A stretch of 64,000 nucleotides of DNA from Fibrobacter succinogenes (GTDB lineage: Bacteria > Fibrobacterota > Fibrobacteria > Fibrobacterales > Fibrobacteraceae): assembly GCF_902779965.1 (NCBI RefSeq), contig NZ_CACZDK010000023.1:1-64000 (forward strand), in the 5' to 3' direction. The translations under genes and the position numbers were made by a program. Positions 41,455 through 50,063 of the stretch are shown piece by piece; position 1 is the first letter of the stretch, and every line of letters begins with the position of its first letter. Below the pieces are notes generated by a model that had not been told where the DNA came from, ran no database searches, and saw only the letters and a program-made list of their open reading frames with translations.

Positions 41455-41580
41455 TTAGTAGGCGGTAAACTGTAGACGGTAGGAAGTGTCATCATCGTCC
41501 AAGCGAAGCACAGGATGACAGACCCAAAGTCTACTATTCTTTCGTCTCTCGTCTGTAGGACCGCAGGTCCGTTCTTTCGT
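41455..41580. repeat. AGTAGGCGGTAAACTG repeat and spacer
   Basis: AGTAGGCGGTAAACTGTAGACGG then GTAGGAAGTGTCATCATCG, a fusion of the AGTAGGAAGTAG and GTCATC repeat types, then GACCGCAGGTCCG. No gene seen. Confidence 0.5.
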
Positions 41581-42447
41581 CTATTCTCTATGTTCTCTCA
41601 GGTACTTAATCGCAGCGAGGCCTGCGATAGCGCCCTCGCCCACAGCGACAGCCACTTGGAGCGTACCACCCGTGCAGTCACCCGCAGCAAAAAGCCCAGG
41701 AACGGTCGTCTGGAAATCCTTATCAAGCACGAGCTTTCCAGCATCGAACGCAGCGCCAGCTTTCAAAGCCAAATCCGTTGCATTCGCGCTACCCATGGCC
41801 ACAAACAGTCCATCAAAATTTTCTTCAAGGCCGTCATCAAAACGCACGCCTTCAAACTTGCCCGCGCCCTTAAGCCCCACAACTTTGCGGTTCTCGATTT
41901 TCACATTTTCTGGGAACTTTGCCGTGAGTTCAGCGCCATTCGTCAATAACGTAACACTATTGACTACAGACAAAAGTTCAGTCGCTTCGTGCAAAGCGTA
42001 TTCGCCCGAACCAAGCACAGCCACATCCTTTTTACGATAAAAGAACGCATCGCAAACAGCGCAATAGCTCACGCCGTGGCCTTCCATTTCTGCCATTCCC
42101 GGAATCGGAGTTTTTTTACGGGCAGCGCCAGTCGCCATCACGCAGACTTTTCCACGATACGATCCATTCAAGCCTGTAGCCGCAAATCCAAAGCCATCAA
42201 ACATGAGGTCCGTCACCTCATCATCTACAATTTGGGCACCAAGCGCAAGCGCCTGCTTTTTGCCCACTTCGGCAAGTTCTTCACCCGTAAGAGGTTTCTC
42301 TAGACCAAAATAATTTTCGATTTTATGAGCTTTGGCAAGTGCTCCCACGCCTTTTCCAACTAGCTGAACTTCAAGCCCAGCACGAAGACCATAAAGAGCA
42401 GCCGAGATTCCAGCCGGTCCATAACCCAAAATCAATATATCTGCCAT
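41581..42447 (-). CDS. Thioredoxin-reductase-like FAD/NAD(P) oxidoreductase
   Basis: About 288 residues. FAD-binding DILILGYGPAGISAALYG, then a redox pair CAVC in VSYCAVCDAFFYRKK (the usual CATC of TrxB), NADPH loop VLGSGEYALHEATEL, and GLFAAGDCTGG near the end. It resembles TrxB of about 310 residues, though the NADPH motif G-x-G-x-x-A reads GSGEYA, so ferredoxin-type or flavin-reductase variants are possible. The GGAGGG site fits ATG 42447; the ORF start four codons earlier is a GTG overlapping the ribosome site. Confidence 0.85.
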   Translation of the reverse strand: MADILILGYGPAGISAALYGLRAGLEVQLVGKGVGALAKAHKIENYFGLEKPLTGEELAEVGKKQALALGAQIVDDEVTDLMFDGFGFAATGLNGSYRGKVCVMATGAARKKTPIPGMAEMEGHGVSYCAVCDAFFYRKKDVAVLGSGEYALHEATELLSVVNSVTLLTNGAELTAKFPENVKIENRKVVGLKGAGKFEGVRFDDGLEENFDGLFVAMGSANATDLALKAGAAFDAGKLVLDKDFQTTVPGLFAAGDCTGGTLQVAVAVGEGAIAGLAAIKYLREHRE

Positions 42448-42523
42448 GTGACCCTCCACAATTAAGATACGAATTTATTTATTTTAAAATATATAACTGA
42501 TTTAGAAATTTTTGGAACTGAGA

Positions 42524-43642
42524 ATGATGTTGCAACGCTACCCTACGCGTGATTTATTTGTTGAAGCCGGATATGGTCCCAATTTCGCGGACCAGCTTAT
42601 TCAGAATGCCTATAGCAAGCTATTTGAGGGCGACCCGATAGACGAGCGAATCTATTTTGAAGCATCCGACGACATGGCATACATCATCGACATTGGGCAC
42701 GACGACATCCGTTCAGAAGGCATGAGCTATGGCATGTTCATTGCCGCACTGACAGACCACGAAGTCACGTTCGACAAACTTTGGAACTTTTCCAAAAGAT
42801 TCGTCCGCAACAATGAAGGTCCACACAAAGGATATTTTTCATGGCAAGTCAACACCACGGACTTTTCCATGATGGATCCTGGTGCAGCACCGGATAGCGA
42901 AGAATATTTCGCCACAGCACTCCTTATTGCAGCAAAGCGATTCAACCGCGAAGACCTCCGTCGCGAGGCTATCGAGCTCATCAACGACATTAAATACAAA
43001 CCGGTAAACGAACTCGTCGGACCGATTATAGACCCCGAACGGAAAATCATCAAATTCTCCCCCGTTCTCGGAAACGACTTTACCGACCCGAGCTACCACA
43101 CCATGGCGTTCTACCGCATATTTGCCGAAGCCACGGGCGATGAATCCTGGTTTGAAGTCGCAAACGCAAGTATTGAATTTTTGCAAAAAGCCGCCCATCC
43201 CACAACAGGACTTTGCCCTGATTACTCTGAATACGACGGCACCCCCAAAGCCATGCCCTGGTTCCCCGAAAGCAACAACTTTAGCGGTGATGCCTGGCGC
43301 GTAGCGCTCAATTTAAGCCTCGACTATTCAATCTTCCGCGGGCACGAGAGCGAAAAAGAAATCTGCGAACGTATTTTGCATTTTTTCCAGAACAGCACAC
43401 CTTACCTTTCCGATTACTCCGTCGATGGCGGTCCGTACCCGCACCAAGGCAGAAACGCGACACCGGGGTTAATTGCGATGAACGCTGCTGCTGCACAAGT
43501 ACTACCGATTGACGATCCACGCATTACGCCGTTCGTAAGACGACTGGCGGCGCTCTCTGTACCTTACCGTTTTTGGCGCTATTACGATGGGATGTTATAC
43601 ATGATTGGGCTACTCGCTACGGCGGGAAAAATCACACTATAA
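42524..43642 (+). CDS. Glycoside hydrolase family 8 enzyme, reducing-end xylose-releasing exo-oligoxylanase (Rex)-like
   Basis: About 372 residues, no signal peptide, so cytoplasmic. The motif DDIRSEGMSYGMF holds the GH8 proton donor Glu, and YHTMAFYRIFAE, FSGDAWRVALN and YEVN-like aromatic segments fit the (alpha/alpha)6 barrel. GH8 Rex-type enzymes release xylose from the reducing end of xylo-oligosaccharides, which fits a plant-fibre degrader that imports oligosaccharides. Start at ATG 42524 or the next ATG 42527. The next gene begins 10 bases after its stop. Confidence 0.85.
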   Translation: MMLQRYPTRDLFVEAGYGPNFADQLIQNAYSKLFEGDPIDERIYFEASDDMAYIIDIGHDDIRSEGMSYGMFIAALTDHEVTFDKLWNFSKRFVRNNEGPHKGYFSWQVNTTDFSMMDPGAAPDSEEYFATALLIAAKRFNREDLRREAIELINDIKYKPVNELVGPIIDPERKIIKFSPVLGNDFTDPSYHTMAFYRIFAEATGDESWFEVANASIEFLQKAAHPTTGLCPDYSEYDGTPKAMPWFPESNNFSGDAWRVALNLSLDYSIFRGHESEKEICERILHFFQNSTPYLSDYSVDGGPYPHQGRNATPGLIAMNAAAAQVLPIDDPRITPFVRRLAALSVPYRFWRYYDGMLYMIGLLATAGKITL

Positions 43643-43651
43643 GGAGTACGC

Positions 43652-44566
43652 ATGAAACTACCATTTATTCTATTCATCGCGGCTGGTTCATTAGCCTTGA
43701 CCGCATGTGACGATGTTCGTGTTGAAAAATACCCGAACGGGAACGTCCGCTTCGAAGCCACCTATGTCAACGACAAGAAGGAAGGCCTCGAAAAAGAATT
43801 CTATGATGACGGAACTCTCAAGCGCGAATCGAACTACGTGAACGACCGCCGCGAAGGTGTCACCAAGGAATACTACAAGGACGGCACACTCCAGACAGAA
43901 CTTCCGTACGCCAACGGTTACATCGAAGGGACCGTTATCCGCTACCACAAGAATGGCAAGGTGGCCACCAAGGCTGAATACAAGCAAAATAAGCAAATTG
44001 CATTCGGCGAGACATTCAATGAAGACGGAACGCCAGCAACAAGCGGTAGCTACAAGGATCCGCGCGATGGAAACTCCTATGAATGGATTGTCATTGGAGA
44101 CCAGCTCTGGACCGCAGAAAACATGAACTTCGCCACTCCGTCCGGTGCAATTTGTGCGCAATGCAATCACTGGGGCCGCCTCTATGATTTCCAGAACGCG
44201 CAAAAAGCATGCCTCGAAGGTTTCCACATGCCAAGCAAGGCCGAATGGCAAAAGCTCTTGAAAGTTGCAGGCAAAAAGCCAGGCGTTGTACTCAAGGCTG
44301 GTTACGGCTGGGATCCCATCAAGCCGGAATCTCCAATCTTTGGCAATGGCAAGGATGAACTCGGATTCGGCGCCAAAGCTGGCGGCGCCCATTTTGCCAA
44401 GAGCGATGTCGCCATCAAGGATCGCAAGTTTGACGAAGCGGGCAAGAAAGCTTACTTCTGGACAAGCGAAGGCGAAGTCCTCGTATTCTTCCACGACAAG
44501 GATTTCGCCAAGTTCGAAAAGTTCGACCCGAACTTCGGCGCTAGTCTCCGCTGCTTGAAAGACTAA
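43652..44566 (+). CDS. Lipoprotein with MORN-like repeats and Fibrobacter major paralogous (FISUMP) domain
   Basis: 304 residues. Signal peptide MKLPFILFIAAGSLALTAC (C19, good lipobox). Residues 25-120 carry four to five MORN-variant repeats of the type YPNGNVRFEATYVNDKKEG. Residues 137-304 are the Fibrobacter succinogenes major paralogous domain: DGNSYEWIVIGDQLWTAENMN, GRLYDFQNAQKAC, GFHMPSKAEWQKLL and a final ASLRCL. This domain expands to tens of copies in Fibrobacter and marks the genus. AAGGAG precedes the ATG. Its close placement after the GH8 gene suggests one transcript. Confidence 0.85.
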   Translation: MKLPFILFIAAGSLALTACDDVRVEKYPNGNVRFEATYVNDKKEGLEKEFYDDGTLKRESNYVNDRREGVTKEYYKDGTLQTELPYANGYIEGTVIRYHKNGKVATKAEYKQNKQIAFGETFNEDGTPATSGSYKDPRDGNSYEWIVIGDQLWTAENMNFATPSGAICAQCNHWGRLYDFQNAQKACLEGFHMPSKAEWQKLLKVAGKKPGVVLKAGYGWDPIKPESPIFGNGKDELGFGAKAGGAHFAKSDVAIKDRKFDEAGKKAYFWTSEGEVLVFFHDKDFAKFEKFDPNFGASLRCLKD

Positions 44567-44569
44567 TTA

Positions 44570-44770
44570 ATCAAAACGTCATCCTGACGCTGAAAGCGGA
44601 AGACAACCTCAAAAGGCGAGTATGCCCCAAGGCGAACGCCGCAGTTGTGCTTGCACAAATATGGCTGAGCCGTTTAGCAAGACGCGAAGCGTCAATGTTG
44701 CAGCCATGCTTGCATGGATATAACCGAGCCTAAGAGGTTGGGGCTTGCCCCATCCAGTCAAATTTTATAC
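44570..44770. repeat. Tandem hairpin repeats in gene-free spacer
   Basis: GTCATCCTGACGCTG at 44573, then two palindromes: TTGTGCTTGCACAA (44645-44658) followed by ATATGGCTGAGCC and CCATGCTTGCATGG (44704-44717) followed by ATATAACCGAGCCTAAG. The stems differ but pair, so the structure is conserved. The region ends with GGGGCTTGCCCC. No gene seen. Confidence 0.6.
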
Positions 44771-44774
44771 AGCA

Positions 44775-44808
44775 AAACTCCCCGGCATAACCGAGGAGTT
44801 TTTTCTTT
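44775..44808. terminator. Terminator between FISUMP gene and alcohol dehydrogenase
   Basis: AAACTCC-CCGG and CCG-A-GGAGTTT imperfect stem with a CATAA loop and run of T on the plus strand; it can also act on the leftward gene ending at 44822. Confidence 0.75.
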
Positions 44809-44821
44809 TCAATTTTTCCGT

Positions 44822-46000
44822 CTAATCTAGCGTGGCATGCGCAGCAATCGTATAAATAGCAGTCACGTCCTTTGCCTTGAGCGGAACAAAGCCCCAACCG
44901 TCGCCCGGGTTCAGTTTTTCGACCAACTTCGGGATGTCTTCTTCCTTGGCGCCTAGCTCTGCAAAGTTAATCGGCATGCCGATGGAATGCAAGAATCGAC
45001 GGAATGCCTTAATGCCTTCGAGCGCAGTCGCTTTCGGATTTTCAAAGTTCATTTGGCAACCAAAAACGCGTGTTGCCATCTGCGCAAAACGCATCACGTT
45101 ATGGTCAACCACGTACTCCATCCACGCAGGCATAATAACTGCTAGCCCCGCGCCATGGGCGCAGTCATAAAGTCCCGAGAGCTCATGTTCAATCGCGTGG
45201 CTATTCCAGTCCTGACTGCGCCCACAGCCCACAAGGCCATTGTGGGCTACCGTACCCGCCCACATGATGTTCGCACGAGCCTCGTAATTGGCGGGTTCGG
45301 CCATGGCGCGCGGGCCTTCCTTAAGCATCGTAATGAGCAAAGCTTCGCAAAGGCGGTCGGTCGTTTCGACTTCGAGCGTATTCGTGAAGTAGCGTTCAAA
45401 AACATGAGCCATAATGTCCGTAATACCGCAAGCCGTCTGGTAAGCAGGCAACGTGCACTGTAACGCCGGATTCTGCACCGCAAATCTCGGACGAATCACA
45501 TCAGCGCCAATATCGCGCTTAAGCATTCCGTCTTCTTTTGTCACAACAGAATCACCACTCCCTTCAGAACCCGCTGCAGAAATCGTCTGCACCACGCCAA
45601 TCGGGAGCGCCTTTGTGACCGGCAACTTTTTCGCATAGAAATCCCAAAAATCGCCATCGTAAAGAGCACCTACAGCAATTCCCTTAGAACTATCAATGAC
45701 GGAGCCTCCACCCACAGCAAGGATGAAATCAACACCGTTCGCACGCACCATCTCGATGCCCTTGTAAATCAAGGTATCACGCGGATTCGGCTTCACGCCG
45801 CCAAGTTCCACAAATGAAACGCCCGCAGCATTGAGCGACGCCTTCACGCGGTCAATCAGCCCAGAACGCACTGCAGAACCGCTACCGTAATGGATTAGCA
45901 CCTTGGTGCCGCCATACTTTTTTACGAGTTCTCCGCATTCATTTTCGCGGTCTTTACCAAATACAAATTCCGTGGGGCTATAGAAATTAAAGTTATCCAT
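44822..46000 (-). CDS. Iron-type alcohol dehydrogenase (YqhD/BdhA-like)
   Basis: 392 residues. It begins MDNFNFYSPTEFVFGKD and shows the NAD(P)-loop ILAVGGGSVIDSSKGIAVG and metal ligands in ITDIMAHVFERYF, AIEHELSGLYDCAHGAG. This places it in the butanol dehydrogenase/YqhD subfamily, which reduces short-chain aldehydes. The preceding GATGG site and AAAGG fit the ATG at 46000. It would serve fermentative reduction, or detoxification of aldehydes from plant fibre; the true substrate is not readable. Confidence 0.88.
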   Translation of the reverse strand: MDNFNFYSPTEFVFGKDRENECGELVKKYGGTKVLIHYGSGSAVRSGLIDRVKASLNAAGVSFVELGGVKPNPRDTLIYKGIEMVRANGVDFILAVGGGSVIDSSKGIAVGALYDGDFWDFYAKKLPVTKALPIGVVQTISAAGSEGSGDSVVTKEDGMLKRDIGADVIRPRFAVQNPALQCTLPAYQTACGITDIMAHVFERYFTNTLEVETTDRLCEALLITMLKEGPRAMAEPANYEARANIMWAGTVAHNGLVGCGRSQDWNSHAIEHELSGLYDCAHGAGLAVIMPAWMEYVVDHNVMRFAQMATRVFGCQMNFENPKATALEGIKAFRRFLHSIGMPINFAELGAKEEDIPKLVEKLNPGDGWGFVPLKAKDVTAIYTIAAHATLD

Positions 46001-46086
46001 ATTCCATCCTTTTTTATCAAGCCGAAGATGCCCGCCATTGCGGGCATGACAACGTACTGCATAAAATTATGTTTTTATAAAATACA

Positions 46087-46115
46087 AGAAAATCCCACCC
46101 AACGGCAGGATTTTC
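46087..46115 (-). terminator. Possible terminator after gene 46149
   Basis: AAAATCC and GGATTTT with a 12-base centre, T-rich downstream on either strand. Confidence 0.4.
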
Positions 46116-46148
46116 AGCATTTTTTTTGTTCACTGGAGAAAACGGCTA

Positions 46149-46853
46149 CTAAAATTTTAACGAAACGCCTACGTGCGGAACAATATTGATGCCAGAAATC
46201 CAGTAGTAGACTGTAAAATGGTCTTTATAATAGCGTTCATCTGTTTCCTTTTCATAAAAAGAACGGTAATACATACCTCGTCCCAACATATTTGTCGTCA
46301 AGTCAACACCGGCCGTTACGCCAAGACGTTCCGTAATACGGAAATCGACAAAAGCATCCGCTCCCAAAAACAAATCAAAAACAGGAATACTCCTTACGAG
46401 ATATTCTTCGAGTTCTATATCATAAGCATCAAAATTCTTGTCATTGTAATAGAGATATTTCATATCAACGCCGACAACACCATGAAACGCAAACGTCATT
46501 TTATTTAAAACAAAAGAATATCCCCATCCACATTTTGCATTAAAATCAAATCCATTAAAAACATTGCCCTCGTATTCCTTAACATAACCCGCAGTCACTC
46601 CCACCAGCGAAGAAAAACCTTTTGAACTGATAAGATAACGAGTCCAATTTAACTGGAGCCCCCAAAAGTTCCAATCGTTTTCAACGGTTTCTCCTCCATG
46701 CATCCAATTTTGAACATTCCAAGTTTCATGTTCAATCGGAATCACAAAATTAAACGTATGAATAACGGAATTCTTTTTTCCATTATCTTGTGCAAACGAT
46801 GTTAAAGCCAAGAGAAACATTGCGACTAGCACAATTTTTATCGACTTAAACAT
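46149..46853 (-). CDS. Outer-membrane beta-barrel-like protein, unknown
   Basis: 234 residues. Signal peptide MFKSIKIVLVAMFLLALTSFA, then an Asp/Lys-rich start and alternating beta-strand sequence with aromatic belts (WNFWGLQLNWTRYLIS, YVKEYEGNVF, HVGVSLKF), ending in Phe as exported barrels do. Similar size to small outer-membrane beta-barrels of 8-10 strands. No homologue recognised. Monocistronic, leftward. Confidence 0.55.
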   Translation of the reverse strand: MFKSIKIVLVAMFLLALTSFAQDNGKKNSVIHTFNFVIPIEHETWNVQNWMHGGETVENDWNFWGLQLNWTRYLISSKGFSSLVGVTAGYVKEYEGNVFNGFDFNAKCGWGYSFVLNKMTFAFHGVVGVDMKYLYYNDKNFDAYDIELEEYLVRSIPVFDLFLGADAFVDFRITERLGVTAGVDLTTNMLGRGMYYRSFYEKETDERYYKDHFTVYYWISGINIVPHVGVSLKF

Positions 46854-46899
46854 TCCAACCTCTAATAAAAAATTTTACGATAAAATATAATTTAATATT

Positions 46900-47150
46900 A
46901 AATGTTACTGGATTCTTCGAAATCAAAGATTTCTCAGAATGACGTGCAAGGGAATCAAGCGAGAAGCCACTTGTGGATTCTCATTTGATTTCCGCAGCAG
47001 TCAAGCCTCAAAGAGGAATGACGAATAAAAAACGCCTCGGCAAAGCCAAAGCGTTCTTGAAATAATGGAGATTCCGGCTCAGAGGCCGGAATGACAAAAA
47101 GGCTCAGAGCGAAGCGACCTCAAAGGGGCTTGCCCCGAGCTCACACCTAA
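46900..47150. repeat. Spacer of dispersed repeats
   Basis: CTGGATTCTTCGAAATCAAA followed by AGAATGACGTGC, TCTCATTTGATTTC, then GGAATGACGAATAAAAAACG, and finally GCGAAGCGACCTCAAAGGGG CTTGCCCCGAGC. Two repeat families in succession; no gene visible in this 300-base gap. Confidence 0.5.
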
Positions 47151-47155
47151 CAACC

Positions 47156-48373
47156 TTAGGTCGTATATTCTGCGTTGATCTTCACGTAGCCATAGCTCAA
47201 GTCGCAAGTGTATGCGCTTGCAGAAGCCTGGCCGATATTCAACACGAGCGTTACTTTGTATTCACGCTGACGGACCACGGCATGCAGTGCAGCCGTCTGC
47301 TTTTCATCCAGCTGTACCGGACGGCCACCTTCAAGAACTTTGACTTCACCGAAGTAGAGGTCCGTGTGTTCGGCAACCATGTTGCAGCCGCTAGAACCAG
47401 CGCTGCTGAGGATTCGGCCCCAGTTCGGATCTTCACCGAACATAGCGCACTTGGCGAGGTTAGACGTACCGATGAAGCGGGCCATGCGGAGAGCTTCTTC
47501 GTGGCTTTCAGCCTTTTCAATGCGGAGTTCGATAAGCTTTGTTGCACCTTCACCATCGCGCACGATATCCTTGGCGAGGCTCTGCATCACGAGCGTCAAA
47601 GCAGCGCGGAATTCGCCCTGTTCGCTGAGGGAGAGGTCCTCGTACTTGATGCCGCTCATGCCGTTAGCAAGCATGATGCAAGTGTCGTTCGTGCTGGTGT
47701 CGCCATCGACCGTAATAGCGTTGAAGGAGTCTGCAATGTTGGCGCGGAATTCAGCAAAGAAGTCAATCGGCAAAGCAAGGTCAGTTGTGATGAAGGCAAG
47801 CATCGTTGCCATGTTCGGGTGGATCATGCCAGAACCCTTGCAAGCACCACCGATCGTCACCACACCCTTTTCAGTCTTGATTTCCACAGCGTGGCTCTTG
47901 AGAGCAAGGTCCGTTGTGAGGATTGCTTTTCCAAATTCTTCGGAAGCATCCGCATGGAGCTTTTCCACAAGCTTCGGGATACCAGCTTCAATCTTGTCCA
48001 TCGGCATGAGGTGACCAATAACACCCGTGCTGCAAACAAGCACGCTCTTCGGCGTGAGCTTGAGAGCTTCTTCGGTAAGCACAGCCATGCGTTCAGCATC
48101 GGCATAGCCCTTTTCGCCCGTGCAAGCGTTGGCGTTACCGCTGTTCACGATCACGGCCGAAGCAAAGTGGGCATGTTCGAGGGCAGCTTTGTCATAAAGG
48201 ACCGGAGCGGCCTTCACCTTATTGGTGGTAAAAACGGCGAAGCAGCGGGCAGCCTTTTCGCTCTTGAGAAGAGCCATATCGGCATTGCCGCTGGCCTTGA
48301 TTCCAGCGCAAATTCCAGATGCGGTAAAGCCCTTGGGGGAGCAAACGCCGCCTTTTTCCAACACAGTGTACAT
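47156..48373 (-). CDS. argJ: Bifunctional ornithine acetyltransferase / N-acetylglutamate synthase
   Basis: 405 residues. It transfers acetyl from N-acetylornithine to glutamate (and uses acetyl-CoA in the bifunctional form) in arginine synthesis. Signature KGSGMIHPNMATMLAF holds the autocatalytic cleavage Thr (in the NMATML segment); earlier GFTASGICAGIKASG and VIVNSGNANACTG are typical. The start at 48373 is preceded by AGGAG; the reading frame extends 15 codons further upstream but lacks a site. Divergent from greA with a 74-base gap. Confidence 0.93.
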   Translation of the reverse strand: MYTVLEKGGVCSPKGFTASGICAGIKASGNADMALLKSEKAARCFAVFTTNKVKAAPVLYDKAALEHAHFASAVIVNSGNANACTGEKGYADAERMAVLTEEALKLTPKSVLVCSTGVIGHLMPMDKIEAGIPKLVEKLHADASEEFGKAILTTDLALKSHAVEIKTEKGVVTIGGACKGSGMIHPNMATMLAFITTDLALPIDFFAEFRANIADSFNAITVDGDTSTNDTCIMLANGMSGIKYEDLSLSEQGEFRAALTLVMQSLAKDIVRDGEGATKLIELRIEKAESHEEALRMARFIGTSNLAKCAMFGEDPNWGRILSSAGSSGCNMVAEHTDLYFGEVKVLEGGRPVQLDEKQTAALHAVVRQREYKVTLVLNIGQASASAYTCDLSYGYVKINAEYTT

Positions 48374-48447
48374 AGTATCTCCTAAAAAGAAGCTTTCTTT
48401 GCGATTCTGGGCTCGCAAAGCCCGTTAAAATTTTTACCTTGTAGAGC

Positions 48448-48915
48448 ATGGAAAAGATCATGTTTACACAAGAGGCTTACGACAAGCTCGTTAAGGACCT
48501 TGAAAATTTAAAAAATGTTGAACGTCCCCGCGTACTTCAAGAATTAGTTGATGCCCGTGCACAAGGCGATTTGAGTGAAAACGCAGAATATCATGCCGCT
48601 AAGGAGCGCCTCGCCGCTATCGATAACATCGAAATGCCGAAGCTCCAGGACCAGCTCGCCCGCGCCCAGGTGATTGCTTTTGATACGAATTCCGACACTA
48701 TCAAGTTCGGTGCGACCGTTACCGCCAAGAACTTGAAGACCAAGCGCGATATCGTCTATCAGCTCGTTTCCCCGGAAGAAGCCGATGCCCTCAACGGCAA
48801 AATCAGCTTCAAGAGCCCGATTGGCGCAGCACTCATGGGCAAAAAGCGCGGCGATGTCGTTGAAGTTGTGACCCCGAAGGGCAAGAACCAGTTCGAAATC
48901 ATCGATTTCAAGTAA
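48448..48915 (+). CDS. greA: Transcription elongation factor GreA
   Basis: 155 residues. N-terminal coiled coil starting MEKIMFTQEAYDKL, the acidic tip GDLSENAEYHAAKER that reaches the RNA polymerase active site, and a C-terminal FKBP-like domain (VTAKNLKT...SPIGAALMGKKRGDVVEV). It cleaves backtracked RNA. The holA start is three bases after its stop, so the two are one transcript. Confidence 0.93.
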   Translation: MEKIMFTQEAYDKLVKDLENLKNVERPRVLQELVDARAQGDLSENAEYHAAKERLAAIDNIEMPKLQDQLARAQVIAFDTNSDTIKFGATVTAKNLKTKRDIVYQLVSPEEADALNGKISFKSPIGAALMGKKRGDVVEVVTPKGKNQFEIIDFK

Positions 48916-48918
48916 CCC

Positions 48919-49887
48919 ATGTTCGTAACGCTCATCGGCAAAGACCAGTTCAGCAAGGACAAGCGAATCGAAAAGTTCCTGTCCGAAACTCTTGGCGACC
49001 GGATTTCTGATCCGATGGCCAAGCAGGTGCTATACGCCACAGACACAAACATCGCCTCCATCTCCGATGTCATCATCGAAGCATGCGATTCCGTGTCGAT
49101 GTTCTCGCCAGAACAAGTCATCGTCGTACGCAAAGCCGAAGCCATGAAAACCGACGATTGCAAGGCAATCGCCAAATGGATTCCTCATGCAGCAAGCGGC
49201 AAAGTGCTCTTTGACTTCGAAACGCTCCTCGCCAGTAGCGAACTCTACAAGGCGCTATCGAAAGTCTGCAAAGTCGAAAAGTACGACGTGCCGAAGCAAT
49301 ACGAAATGGCCGACTGGATTTCTGCCGTTGTCCCGACGCATTTTAACAAGGCGATTGAGCCTGCTGCATCGCAGTACCTCGCCGAAGCGCTCGGCAACGA
49401 CACCAAGCTCGTGTGCGAAGAAGTCGATAAGATTCTCCTTTACGCACCGGACTGTAAAAAAATCACCCTCGACCTCGTGAAAACGATGGTCGTCTCCCAG
49501 CGCGACATCCCTACCTACGAAATCGAAGGGTTCTTCGGGATGCAAGACGCGAAAGCCTACGTCCAGAAGCTCAACGAACTTTTGAACAGCGGCGTGGATG
49601 CCATTCGCATTTCCAACACGCTCTACAGCTACGCGCTCTCGCTCTTGAACTATGCATCGCTTACAGCCAAGGGCGTTTCTCCCGAAGAGGCTGCCAAGAA
49701 AATCGGCAAGAACTACTACATGTTCGTCAAGAAAGGTCAAGCTGCCGAGTGCTGCCGTCGTTGGCGCAAGCCGCTCCTGATCCGCGTACTCCGCCGCCTC
49801 GCCGACCTCAATTACGAAATGAAAAGCGGCAAGTGCCCCACCCGCATGAGCCAAGAACTCGCACTCGCCGCGCTTGTGGTGCGATAG
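48919..49887 (+). CDS. holA: DNA polymerase III, delta subunit (HolA)
   Basis: 322 residues. The clamp-loader delta subunit opens the beta sliding clamp. The order fits the family: an N-terminal VTLIGKDQFSKDKRIEKF, a SVSMFSPEQVIVVRKAE segment around residue 60, PEWI-like YEMADWISAVVP, a EVDKILLYAPD stretch with conserved helix, and QRDIPTYEIEGFFG near residue 195. The C-terminus is AALVVR. Weakly conserved across bacteria, so the family call relies on arrangement. A terminator follows. Confidence 0.88.
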   Translation: MFVTLIGKDQFSKDKRIEKFLSETLGDRISDPMAKQVLYATDTNIASISDVIIEACDSVSMFSPEQVIVVRKAEAMKTDDCKAIAKWIPHAASGKVLFDFETLLASSELYKALSKVCKVEKYDVPKQYEMADWISAVVPTHFNKAIEPAASQYLAEALGNDTKLVCEEVDKILLYAPDCKKITLDLVKTMVVSQRDIPTYEIEGFFGMQDAKAYVQKLNELLNSGVDAIRISNTLYSYALSLLNYASLTAKGVSPEEAAKKIGKNYYMFVKKGQAAECCRRWRKPLLIRVLRRLADLNYEMKSGKCPTRMSQELALAALVVR

Positions 49888-49971
49888 CCAAGCATTTTTT
49901 CAGATTTACATCACTGGATACTTCACGGTTTTTCGCCGTTCAGTGCAACACCTTGATTTTAAATGACAAAA

Positions 49972-49995
49972 CCCCGAGTTCACCTCGGGGCTTTT
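49972..49995 (+). terminator. Terminator after holA
   Basis: CCCCGAG/CTCGGGG 7-bp stem with a 5-base loop, then CTTTTCTTG. Confidence 0.85.
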
Positions 49996-50063
49996 CTTGT
50001 TAAAAGAAGTGCCCGACCAAGTCGGGCATAACAAGTACGCCTCAAGAGGCATACCGATCCTAA

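Noticed and set aside
47282-48385. 367-codon plus-strand frame opposite argJ
   Set aside because: ArgJ signature is clear on the other strand; the frame has no motif.
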